Below are positions 1-10,363 of a stretch of DNA of 64,000 nucleotides, one piece after another. Within the stretch, counting starts at the first letter, position 1, and each line of letters begins with the position of its first letter. This DNA comes from Aurelia coerulea. Lineage: Eukaryota; Cnidaria; Scyphozoa; Semaeostomeae; Ulmaridae. The notes beneath the pieces were generated by a model, which searched no databases, was not told the origin of the DNA, and worked only from the letters and a program-made list of their open reading frames with translations. The translations under genes were made by a program, and so were the position numbers. The stretch lies in contig CM076958.1 in NCBI GenBank assembly GCA_039566865.1, positions 11,322,501-11,386,500 on the forward strand, in the 5' to 3' direction.

Positions 1-384
1 ATATCTTGATTTTTTTTCAAAATGGCAGCAATTTAATTATTTTTGAAAAAATTGCTGGGAAATTTTGAAAAAATTTCAATCATCGTAAATTCTAAACCAA
101 TAGAGCAAAATTGATATAACCTCCAAGAAAACTATAGTTAATGAAGGTCTACAACCTGGTGGCAAGCAGAAATTTGTAGCTTCTCTGGTTTTGCATTTAG
201 AAATTTGATGACGTCACAGCCTCAAATTTAATAAATGCCGCCATTTTGAAACTAATCAAGAAAGCAATAAATTTCCACGGCATATTGACAGCAAAACACG
301 CTAAGTTTCTTCCAAGCCATTCATTTCAAAGAAAACTGTGATATAATTTTACATTGACCTTTTTAAAGATTCAAGCCCTATGTT
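1..384. other. Non-coding stretch, no gene recognised
   Basis: AT-rich sequence with no coding signal that I can support. If TATDN1 exon 1 lies left of the window, this is part of its first intron. Confidence 0.4.
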
Positions 385-555
385 GGTCAACGGATAACTC
401 GCTAAATTTGAAGCGTAACCAGCGTAACATACACCACTAAAGGTATGTCTCAAACTTAGAGCGTAATAACTTTTCCAAACATAAAACATATGATATGCTC
501 AAGCTAAGGTGTTGAAGTGACATCAATTGAAAATAGTCCGCAGCATCATTTTCTA
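385..555 (+). repeat. Left terminal inverted repeat of the 385-4172 element
   Basis: It pairs with 4023-4172. Shared blocks include CTAAATTTGAAGCGTAACCA, ATGCTCAAGCTAAGG and GTCCGCAGCATCATTTTCTA. Small indels separate the two arms, so the insertion is old. Confidence 0.8.
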
Positions 556-1124
556 AAGGAGAAACTAAACCAACTGTCTGGTCAGAGTTATCCAAATTTT
601 GCATTATATCAATATGGAGAGAGCAAACAGTGTGTTATTTTCGCAATTCGATCAGTTGAAACCATGGGGGAAAAGAACGCCTTGTCAGTATGGATGAGAT
701 TTCCACAATGAAGAATTCCGTTCCTCTTTTCAAGCTCTCACAAAAATCTCAAAATTTAAAGAAATGGTGGTTAATTTGAAGATTGACTACAATTTAGCCA
801 GTCACCTGCACATCGCCAGCCACTTTAAAAAAGGAGATGCAGACAAATTATTTGCACATGAAATCACGCTTGGCAGCCCTCTCTTTCTCAGCAAGGAATG
901 CTCCGTCTGCTAGCGTAGAAGTCAGATTTACTGCTGGTATTTCGGACAACAGACGTAACAGCGACCTTTTATGTGGTGTCAAAGTTGTTGATGGTGCAGC
1001 GGTGACACACTCCCTTCCCATCGACGTTGCTTCCATGTGTGATGAATACATAGAGAAGATCTTTATACCATATGCCTAAAGAAGCAGCTTCAAAGCTACC
1101 AGAGAATGGACATAATATGGGATA

Positions 1125-1481
1125 CCCGGGGGGGGGGGGGGGTAACTCCAGTACTCAGTGGTACGGGGTTGTGCCATATTTAGGGTACCTTTTTCATCAG
1201 AAGTTCCGGATTTATGGGTAACCTTTTTGGAGAAATTTCCGGATTTTAGGGTATACTTTTGAGAAACTCTCAGATTTTGTTGCTATGTCATTACTTAAAC
1301 TTCCGGATTTATGGATGTACTTTTCTTGAGCTTTCCGGATTTATGGGTACCAGTTTTTGAAATTTTCCGGATTTATGGGTATGATTTTTTTAAATTTTCC
1401 GGATTTATGGGGGTAGTACTATACACTGAATGGCACAACCCCGTACCACTGAGTACTGGAGTTACCCCCCCCCCCTCCGGG
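1125..1481. mobile_element. Nested short TIR element, CCCGGGGG family, 8-bp duplication
   Basis: The ends are inverted copies built from a G/C run plus TAACTCCAGTACTCAGTGG and the adjoining TACGGGGTTGTGCCAT. The inside is a string of degenerate direct repeats containing TTCCGGATTTATGGGTA. It is flanked by ATGGGATA on the left and ATGGGATG on the right, an 8-bp target duplication with one mismatch. It splits the host pseudogene between the W-D and V-Y-K-P-D codons, and removing it rejoins the family motif. Confidence 0.75.
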
Positions 1482-3090
1482 ATGGGATGTCTATAAACCA
1501 GACAGCATCAAAGAATCTATTAGAGAAGATCATGAAAAGACTTGATAAGGAAGAATCAGATACAATTGCCAAACAATTTCAAGGTTCTCGTAGACTAATG
1601 AACGGAGAAGAACTTTTTAACATACTTTCAACGAATGTATCAGTAGTGCAATATGCACCAAGGAAACAGTTGTCATCACATCAGGTAAGGATCCAAAGTT
1701 CGAAAGCCTTTGATTAAGTATCTTGTTGACCATAATTTTACAAGAGCTGCGTTGACATGGGCTTTTTCTAGAGCGTCCTATTCGCATTTTTTTTAGATAC
1801 GCCTAACGCTTGACCGTTCTCCTCTTGCAAATCAAAAATGATGCCAATGAGAGCCATGCTGATCCATACAAGTTATTTTGATATTCTTGTTGCAAAGTTA
1901 CATTCCATACAATGTTATTTCATAGAGAATTCAATTATTCAAGTTAAGCAGTTATTTAAAACTGTCTTCATAGTGAAGATAGCATAGAAACACCTGTGGA
2001 AATTTGGAGCCTCCTTTCTCCCAATCAATCCCTGAACGAATGTGTCCATAATTATACACGATCTCTGTATATATTATCTTCTATGCATTGTATATAAATA
2101 ATCATTTTACATAAATTTGAGTTGCCGCAAATGAAGACAATTTATGATGTTCTTGATGGAAATTTTAGATGAAGTATATTGTTCTGAACCAAAATTCTGT
2201 TTCAAAGACTTTAGGTATTTTAAATTGTTTGGCTCTCTTTTAGCATCATTTGTAGAAACAGTCAATTTTAGTAAAGTGATGCCAGACTGTTATCACAAGG
2301 AAGCAGACACGTGTGTTGGTATTGAATTCCCACCACGCATTGGAAAACGGTAGCTGCAAATGCCTCATTCGAATTGTGGATGCAGATTTGGTTAGGATTC
2401 GGATTGGTGTATTCTTCAAACTTCTTGATGAACACACACATATGGAATAGATTATTGCCCTTGGTATGGGAAAGAACTTCAAGCATTACATCATCAATAA
2501 GCTGTGTCACAAACTAGAGAGGCCAAAATGCGAAGCTTTGCCCTTCTTATATGCATTTTCAGGATGCGATACACAATCACAGATCTAGAATGAAAAGACA
2601 AAGGTAGCGTGGCAACCTTGGAAGCCTTTCACCCCCGTTACTCATCAAGCCTTTTTGCATGTGGTAAACTGGTTATTTAATTTAATCCAAGCTGACTCTC
2701 AGGATACCGGGGAAATCCCGCCGCATTCTGCTCTTACTATAAACTGCGTGGCTGAATGTGAATGAGTTCAAACAGTATCTGTTTTCATAGAAGGTACCTT
2801 CTATTGAAAGTCTTTAACCAACTCAGGTTGATATCTTTTAGAATTGATATTAATCAACGAAAATGATGCATAGTCACAGAGGAATGAAAGAAATATCCGG
2901 CTTTCATGATGTGCTACCATAAAAAACAAACTGAATGTCATAGGCTCAGGAACCAGGAGGCTAGGGGGGTTGGTTACTTTGGGCTTTGGGTATGTGTTCC
3001 AAAAGATGTAATGCTAAACATAAAATTACCGTTTCATTTCAAGATGTGCCCCTTTTTGTATGAGAAAAAAACAGTTTTATAGAATATGAT

Positions 3091-3483
3091 ACTCTCAAGT
3101 ACCGAATAATCGTCCCCCCCCCGCTTATTAATTTTTGAAAAATTTTCCAACCCCCCCACTTTTATTCCAACCCCCCCTTTTATTAATTCTTGAAAAATAT
3201 AAATAATAGTGATTATAATTTTTCAATAATTCCTGCTAAGCAAATGTACTTACTGTATTTATTAACTTTATTCTCCTTTGTTTGTCTGACCCGTGTTACA
3301 TACGTGTTTTACATACGTGGCACCCATGTTAGATCCGTGTTTTACTAAGAAAACGAAAAACGACTATTCTCAATTTTCCAACCCCTCCGATTGTTCCAGC
3401 CCCCCGATTATTATTATATTTAACCATTTCCAACCCCCCGATTATTCTCACCCCCCCCCCCCGTTTATTCGGTACTTGAGAGT
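3091..3483. mobile_element. Nested short TIR element with CCAACCCCCC direct repeats
   Basis: Perfect 19-bp inverted ends, ACTCTCAAGTACCGAATAA at 3091-3109 and its reverse complement at 3465-3483, enclose C-rich direct repeats of the type CCAACCCCCCGATTATT. No clear target duplication. Confidence 0.6.
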
Positions 3484-4022
3484 ACACATCACTTGTGAAT
3501 ACAGCAAGTTAGTATAAATACAGCTTATGCAAAGTTTGTTGTAGAAAGAAGCCTATATCCAGTTAATTAGACTCAATTGCAATATGTTACTTCAGACCAG
3601 TTTTAACCATGTGATCGTTTCTCAATCGTTGTTGTTCCGAAATGAAGCAGTCTTTTTTTCAGTTTCATCAGCCTCTGATTACTCCGTACAAACCTGGTCA
3701 TCAAGCTGTTATGGTACTTGACGAATACCATCCCACACCATCAAACTATCAGTCACGTTTTCTCATAAATTTCTTGATATGACATGCATTTTATCTTTAT
3801 TTAGACGAGACAACATGGCAGCGTTTTTTTGTCAGGGCTACCAGAGGCAAGCAAAGCATGCAAAGAATTGCTCCAATGTGGTTGTAGGGCCCCTTCCTGT
3901 TTGCTTGCAAAGATGTAATGTCATGCCGGGCTGTCATGTGCAGGTCTATGCCGATGTAATGCAACATGTTAAAACAGTTTAGATTACTATACCGACAAGA
4001 CTCGAGGTTTATTTTTTTACTG

Positions 4023-4172
4023 TAGAAAATGATGCTGCGGACAATTTTCATTTGATGCCTTAGCTTGAGCATGTTTTAACGTTTGGAAGAGTTATTACGT
4101 TCTAAATTTGAGACGAGGTTTGTGTTATACTGGTTACGCTTCAAATTTAGTGACTCAAGTTATGTGTTGACC
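4023..4172 (-). repeat. Right terminal inverted repeat of the 385-4172 element
   Basis: Reverse complement of 385-555 with scattered mismatches. The outer end is GTTGACC at 4166-4172. Confidence 0.8.
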
Positions 4173-4530
4173 CCCGGTTTTGAGAAATGTTAAATGTCTT
4201 TGGTTAAGGACAGAAAAAGGTTCACAGATAGTTCGCTTACACGGATTAATGATTAATCTAAACTCTCTCAATTGGTGAAATCAGACTTAAAGTACCCCAA
4301 AAAGGACTTCTGGAAATTTGCTTATGACGTCATAAGACTTTTGTCTGTAGGTTACCCCCCGGAATCGATAGAAAGCAGCACTCCTTCTGGAAATGTTCTC
4401 CATACCCCTAGGTATCACCTTGGAAAGTTTGGTGCTTTGTTCCACTCTGTCACGATTTTCACCCTAAGCGACTTTTGGCTGTTTACTTTGCTTGCTTTTC
4501 TTTGACAACGATATAATTTAGACTGATTTT
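4173..4530. other. Non-coding stretch
   Basis: No gene recognised. It holds a short palindrome around 4321-4336 centred on TGACGTCA; nothing suggests that this is functional here. Confidence 0.4.
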
Positions 4531-5323
4531 GGCGGTGGTTTTCGGACAGTGGCGGTGGTTTTCGGACAGTGTGTTCACAATGTAGGATGTGCCAAGAAAA
4601 ACTATTTTCTGTTTATAATTGGCAAGTATTCCGTCTATAAACTCTTTTGCTTCAATTTTGTTGTCCTTTTTATATTCTTGAATGCGAAAACAATGGTTCG
4701 ACTGTCGGTTCTTGTAACGACATTCTGGAGAGCTCTCGGTACACACAAAGCAATCTAAAAGCTAGGATATGCGTTTGAAAAATGTTGTTTTGATCTCATT
4801 ACTATTTTCGATTGATGTATGTATAGATATTTATGAATGAAATGTCAAAATCCAAATAAATTTCAAATCCGACCTTTATTCATGCTCCCAAACAACTGAT
4901 TTATTTGGTGTCCGAAAACCACCGCCATGAACCTTTAAGACCATTCGATATGACGTCCGCTGTCCTCCCTTCAGTGAAACTGTTTTGAGTCTTTGGCATG
5001 AAGCTACAGTATGCATCATTTACATGCTAGAGATCCAATTCAAGTGATTGTTTAAGATTTTTGCCTCTTTCTGGAACGGATTCAGAGTTTTGAATCAGGG
5101 ATGTGATATTCGCAACGACAACTTCTACACTTCCAAGCACAACAAACGCCACTTCTTTAGCGTGTTTTACATTCATGAAGGCTGTTCGTACAGTTGTTTA
5201 GTATCTATAATGTTAGCTTTCAATACCAAGAAATATCCACTTTGATGGATTTCATTTGTAACATACTTTTCTGTCGGTTTTCCTAAGTGTCCGATTTCCA
5301 CCGCCGTCCGATTACCACCGGCG
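4531..5323. mobile_element. Inverted-repeat element with tandemly doubled ends
   Basis: The left end is two exact tandem copies of GGCGGTGGTTTTCGGACAGT (4531-4550 and 4551-4570). A reverse-complement copy lies at 4909-4926, and a diverged tandem pair of the same end in reverse orientation lies at 5288-5323. The bounds could therefore be 4531-5323, or 4531-4926 plus a relic. No transposase ORF or clear target duplication. Superfamily unknown. Confidence 0.5.
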
Positions 5324-5780
5324 ACACCCTAGCAACAAACAAACTGAACTTTCTAATTGAAAAGGTTTCTTGTTAATATGCTTTTATGTGAACATCTTGT
5401 AAAATAATTATATGAAGCAAAAAATGAATAATAACTTAACATCTGAGACATTTTACTTGATATGTTTGCAACCAGTCTTTTGAAAGATACTACCAAACTT
5501 CAAGTTAGTGTCGGTCAGTTGAAATCGTGATCAACACCTGTTGAAAAGCTATGTTATCGCTCCATGCTTCAAGCCTACCTTTGAAAGGTGAAGAATGAAG
5601 GATGAACATGAAAGTGAAGGTAAAGTTGCGGTTTTAGCACTAAGTGCTGAGGTCGCAGAAGTAGAGAAGACCTAATCAAGTCCACAACTTCTTGTCATGA
5701 TGCTCAAAATGGTGGGCTCTAAACGACAACACGATAGATGAAAAACACGACATTTTGAGCAAGTACTCATTATCAAGTTT

Positions 5781-5862
5781 GTGGGGCTCTACCTGGGATT
5801 GAATCCTGTCTACCTAACTGCTCTGGCTGCAAAGCCAGAGGATAAAACTACTGTGCTTCATA
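5781..5862 (-). repeat. tRNA-like sequence, possibly a SINE head or tRNA relic
   Basis: Read on the minus strand it shows an A-box-like AGCACAGTAGTT, a strong stem of CTCTGGC with GCCAGAG around a TTTGCA loop, and a B-box-like GGATTCAATCC. The stem and loop sizes do not fit a functional tRNA and no clean acceptor stem is seen. It could be a tRNA-derived SINE or chance. Confidence 0.3.
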
Positions 5863-6026
5863 ACCGTCAATGAAATTAAGAATCATGTCTAACAGTAGGT
5901 TTTTCTGGCACTTAACTGGATTTATAACGATACCAGAGAGGTTTTTTGGAAACCCTGTAGCTAGAGTGCAACATTATTATTTGGAATCCTGATTCTTGGC
6001 TTCATCAGTTATTTCTTTCCTTGTAG

Positions 6027-6071
6027 ATCCTGTGTTTAGAGGAATATATCATAGCAAAAAGGCACATCAAG
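6027..6071 (+). CDS. TATDN1: TATDN1 exon encoding [15 protein letters not shown]
   Basis: Preceded by TTGTAG and followed by GTTAGG. It matches the start of TATDN1 after the missing FIDIGINLT exon. The last base starts the next Asp codon. Confidence 0.8.
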
Positions 6072-6867
6072 GTTAGGACTCTACGAAATTTAATCCTAAA
6101 GTAATCTTTAACTTGAGACCATTAGTGACACTGTGTTGGTATGTACATTTTTGATCCACTAGAAAGTTGTTATGGTTCAAGAGCGTTTACACTACACCAG
6201 GCCAAAATTATTCTATAGCTAGGAGGAACAAAAGTTGCAACACTGGTTGGAAAGTGTAGGACCACGACGAACATCATCTTGAGGGTCATTTCAGAAAAGA
6301 AGACAGTGTAAAATGGACATTCCAATTATTATCAAGACATTTCTAGTTGTTAAGACGAGGACATTTCCAGTTATTAAGACAAATCTTGTTGATAAATTTG
6401 AATTGATTGGACTAGGCCATGAAAAAAGGAATAAAAGTGTCTTGAATTAGCAGCAGGAGCAGCGTAAACTGGAGGCTGATCCATTGCACTTCTGTTACAG
6501 ATCCAAAGTTGTACCAGTATGGGATCAAGGGATCTTAGTAATTTTATTCTATCAACAACTTAAATTTTCAGGCAAAAAGTTTCTTCAAAATACCTCTGTG
6601 GAAAAAATTAAAAAGATGTACCGGGTGTCCCAAAAAAGGTAACAGATTTGATCGGGGCTAGCGACTTTTAGAATTTATGTTGAATCAATCCCTAATAAGT
6701 TTTGAAGTATTCTTTGATAGTTAACTTGAAGATTAATACCTAGTTTGTTGATATTGGTGCATCGAGAGTTGGAATATCAATCTTGAAAGTCCAAATTTGC
6801 CTTCTACTCCAAACCAGGGCTTTTGGGTGTAGGCATAAGCTGTTAATACGCTGCGTTATGGAATCTC

Positions 6868-6915
<48 letters not shown>

Positions 6916-9900
6916 CAAAAAAGATTGTTTCTCAAAGTTACCCAAATTTGTTGACCGGTCGATGGCAAACGGTCCCAATTTTCTGATGCGTCTCAATTCT
7001 TTAAAATTTGCAGATAATGTATGTTTAGATTTTTTTGTTTGATTCTTCAAAAACTATGTTTTAAAAGGCTAGAAATAACTATTTCTTACCTCAAACCAGT
7101 GATTTGAGCGTTTGTGATAGCAAATTTTAGCCCCTGAAAACGCTAATTTTTTTACCATGCTTGAAGAACTAGGCATCACTCTCCCAACTTTGGAACTGAT
7201 AATCGCCCTCGGCAAGGAATAGTTAGTTTCATACTTTTAATTATGTTTCTCTTTCGGTTTCCATCCCAAAAATCTGAGATATTCTAACAAATCATCTGCC
7301 TTGCAACATAAACGATCTTAAGATGCCATAACGAGAAAATGCAATGCAACGCAAAGAAGAAAGAGAGCCATTGATGCAACGAGAGACCGATGCATAGCAT
7401 GCACAACTAATGTATGCTAATGATAGCATACATCAGATGAAAAACAAGAACTTAAATACCAATGTTGATCAGCTCAATACTACATTCAACAATATTTGCT
7501 ATGAAACAAACATAAATTTCCTTGATAATGAAAACATTAGTTGTGACGATCATCTCAATAACAGTGGGTTACATTTAAATAAATGGGGTACCGCAAGACT
7601 TGCCTGTAACTTAAGAGATTGCATTAAGGCAGAATACTGACTGAAATCATCCAAAACTCCTCAAAAAATAGAAGTAAGCTCAATGGAAGATGAAAATTTT
7701 CCTCATAAAGATTTGAAAGATATGCGCACAAAATGTCCAAAAAATCCCATTATTGCGCACCTCAACATAAATAGTATCAGAAACAAATTTTGTGAACTAA
7801 AAGATTTGATAACAACGAGTTCTCTTGACATTGTAGTCATAAGTGAAACAAAGATTGATAACACATTTCCTTCAAGTCAGTTTCAAATACCAGGCTATAA
7901 AACACCCTACCGTGAGGATCGAAATGCCCATGGTGGCGGTCTGCTTGTCTATGTAAAAAATTCAATCAAAAGTAAAAGAAGTAACAACTTGGAGGAAATT
8001 TATATATTATAGAGATTTCAAAAATTTTAGCGAAGACTCCTTCCTCCAGCATCTGCAACAAGCACCTTTCCAACTTTGTGATAACTCAAATAGTGCTGAG
8101 GACTCCTTTAAGGTCTTTGAAAAGATCTTCTGCTCTGTTGTTAATGCACATGCTCCTCTGAAAAAGAGGTTAGTCAGGGCAAACAACAAACCTCTATCAA
8201 CTGTGCACCGGAAAGCAATTAAACTTAGAACAAAACTCAAGAACAAATACAACAAAAACAGTACACAAAGCAACTTTGAAAAATACAAAAAGCAAAGAAA
8301 TCATTGTGCTAATTTAAGACAAAGATTTAAATCAGATTACTTCAGAAAAATTTGTCAAAATGGTACTTTAGACTCAAAATTATTTTGGAAAAAGATAAAA
8401 CCATACTTGTTTGGGAAAAATCATGGTGATTCAGACATCTGTCTGTCAGAGAATGATTCGCTAATCACTGACCCAAAAAACATCGCTGAAATCGTGAACA
8501 AATACTTCATCAGTGTTGGCCAGAACACAGATCAAATCAACACAAAAGAGGATCCTAATCCATCTCTGCACCAAATCATTAAGATGTTTGAAAAACATAC
8601 CAGCATAATCGGTATAGAAAACAACTTGAAACACAAGATGCCTTTTGAATTCCAACCTATTACTAAAGAAAGGTTAAAAGAAATTATCCTATATCTTGAC
8701 CACAAAAAAGCTTGTGGCCATGATATGATAAGTGCTAAATTCTTAAAGCTCTCAGTGGAAATCATTTCAGGGCCTTTGGTAAATATTTTAAACAAATGCA
8801 TCGTTCAAGGAACATTTCCCAGTTTGATGAAAATGGCAGTTGTTTCTCCTGTGTACAAAAAGAAAGATCCTTTCAACAAAGAAAATTATCGACCAATTAG
8901 TGTTCTAACAGCTCTCTCTAAAGTCTTTGAAAAGGCAATAGAACTCCAACTATCTCCATTTCTCAACAGGAACTTCTCCAATTTCTTATGTGCCTACAGA
9001 AAACATTTTTCATCCCAGCATGCTTTAATAAGATTAATAGAAGAATGGAAAACTAGTCTGGAAGCTAACAAACTCATTGCAGCTGTACTCATGGATTTAT
9101 CCAAAGCCTTTGACAGCCTCCCCATAAATCTACTAATTGCCAAATTGGATGCTTATGGAGTTGGTATAAATTCAGTCAAATTATTAAGAAGCTATCTAAC
9201 AAACAGAAAACAAATGGTGAAGGTAAATGGGTACTTTAGTTCATGGGGGCCACTTAGTCAAGGAGTACCTCAAGGTTCAATACTTAGACCATTGCTCTTC
9301 AACCTCTTTATTAATGATATCTTTCTGTTCATCCAGGAGGGTTCCCTATGTAATTTCGCAGATGATAACACAATTTCGATTTCTGCTGAGAATGCTGATG
9401 ATCTCTATAGACTAGTGCAACTTAACACCAATAAATGCATTGACTGGTTCAATTCAAATCATATGACAGCCAACCCATCTAAATTTCAGTCAATGATTGT
9501 TTGCAAAAATGATAACCAAATTAAAGAATTTCAAATAAACAATAATTTCAAAATAAACGTGAGTAATGAAGTAACTCTACTTTGGAATTCAAATTGACCA
9601 ACAACTAAAATTTGACTCACATATCGATAATATCTGTAAAAAAGCTGCCATGCAGCTAAACGCAATCAAAAGACTAGCTAGATTCATGGGTAACAAAGAG
9701 AGACAAGTAATTGTGAATTCTTTCATTCTTTGTCACTTCAATTACTGTCCCCTTATCTGGTTATTTTGCAGTAATTCAAGCCAAAAGAAAATCGAGATAG
9801 TCAACGAGAGGGCCCTACGATTAGCACTCTCAGATTATGCTTCATCATATAGTAATCTCCTAATCAAGGCCGAATCTACTACAATTCATATTCATTCTAT

Positions 9901-10275
9901 TAGGCTATTGGCACTTGAAATTTACAAAACTTTGCACAACTTAAGTCCAGCATTTATGAAAGATTACTTTCTCCCAAAATCAACCAGCTATAATCTTCGA
10001 AAAAATGACATTCTAGTTGGTCCTAAAGTCAAAAGTACAAACTATGGCATAAATCGATTAGCTTTTTGGGTCCAAAGGTTTGGAATTTTCTTCCAAATGA
10101 AATAAAGTCATCCAAAAATGCATATCAATTCAAAATTCTCATAAAAGATTGGTTTTTCAACAATCAATGCGCCTGCAACGCTTGCAGTCAATAAGTTCCA
10201 TAATGCAATCTCTAAAATTGCTTCATGTTAGTGTATATTAGTGCTCACACTATCGTAAAACGAACATTAAATAAG

Positions 10276-10363
<88 letters not shown>

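Larger units (their letters stand above)
735..3960 (+). pseudogene. Decayed member of an anthozoan multicopy FEN/PIN-like nuclease family
   Basis: Remnants appear in the order I recall for a protein family that is highly repeated in coral and anemone predicted proteomes: LASHLHIASHFKKGDADKLF (from about 794), VDGAAVTHSLP (about 987), DVYKPDSIKESIRE (about 1487), MPDCYHKEADT (2279), RIVDADLVRI (2370), CEALPFLYAFSGCDTQS (ends about 2579), VAWQPWKPF (about 2608), and a Cys-rich tail LPEASKACKELLQCGCR (3838-3888) followed by more cysteines. HKEAD, VDAD and GCDT correspond in order to the EAEA, DxD and GCD acidic motifs of FEN/XPG nucleases; that comparison is my inference. Many stops and frameshifts show it is dead. 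Two nested repeats split it at about 1124 and 3091. Confidence 0.7.
385..4172 (+). mobile_element. TIR-bounded DNA element carrying a decayed FEN-like nuclease ORF
   Basis: Two long inverted repeats face each other. Positions 385-555 and 4023-4172 match over about 150 bases with scattered differences; both start GGTCAAC at the outer end and both finish at CAGCATCATTTTCTA inside. One decayed ORF, read left to right, fills the space between them (735-3960), from the family's N-terminal block near the left repeat to its Cys-rich C-terminus near the right one. Two smaller elements are nested inside (1125-1481 and 3091-3483). No target duplication is evident outside 385 or 4172. The layout is that of a cut-and-paste transposon, but I see no DDE transposase, so the superfamily is unassigned. 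Confidence 0.7.
7410..10363 (+). mobile_element. LINE-A: CR1-like non-LTR retrotransposon, defective
   Basis: Order on the plus strand: C-terminal end of an ORF1 (7410-7640), start of an endonuclease/RT ORF2 (7683), reverse transcriptase core, C-terminal domain (to 10105), then a short 3' tail ending in (ATT)n. It is 5'-truncated near 7410, next to a 10-bp hairpin (7410-7419 with 7424-7433). ORF2 has an internal deletion near 8012 that removes most of the endonuclease, and a frameshift near 9595. A microsatellite tail is usual for CR1/L2-type LINEs. Clade placement is by eye. Confidence 0.85.

Noticed and set aside
4321..4336. TTATGACGTCATAA palindrome as a CRE-type regulatory site
   Set aside because: A single short palindrome with no promoter context.
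5781..5862. Functional tRNA gene
   Set aside because: Loop and stem sizes do not fit the cloverleaf and no acceptor stem is evident; kept only as a low-confidence tRNA-like repeat.
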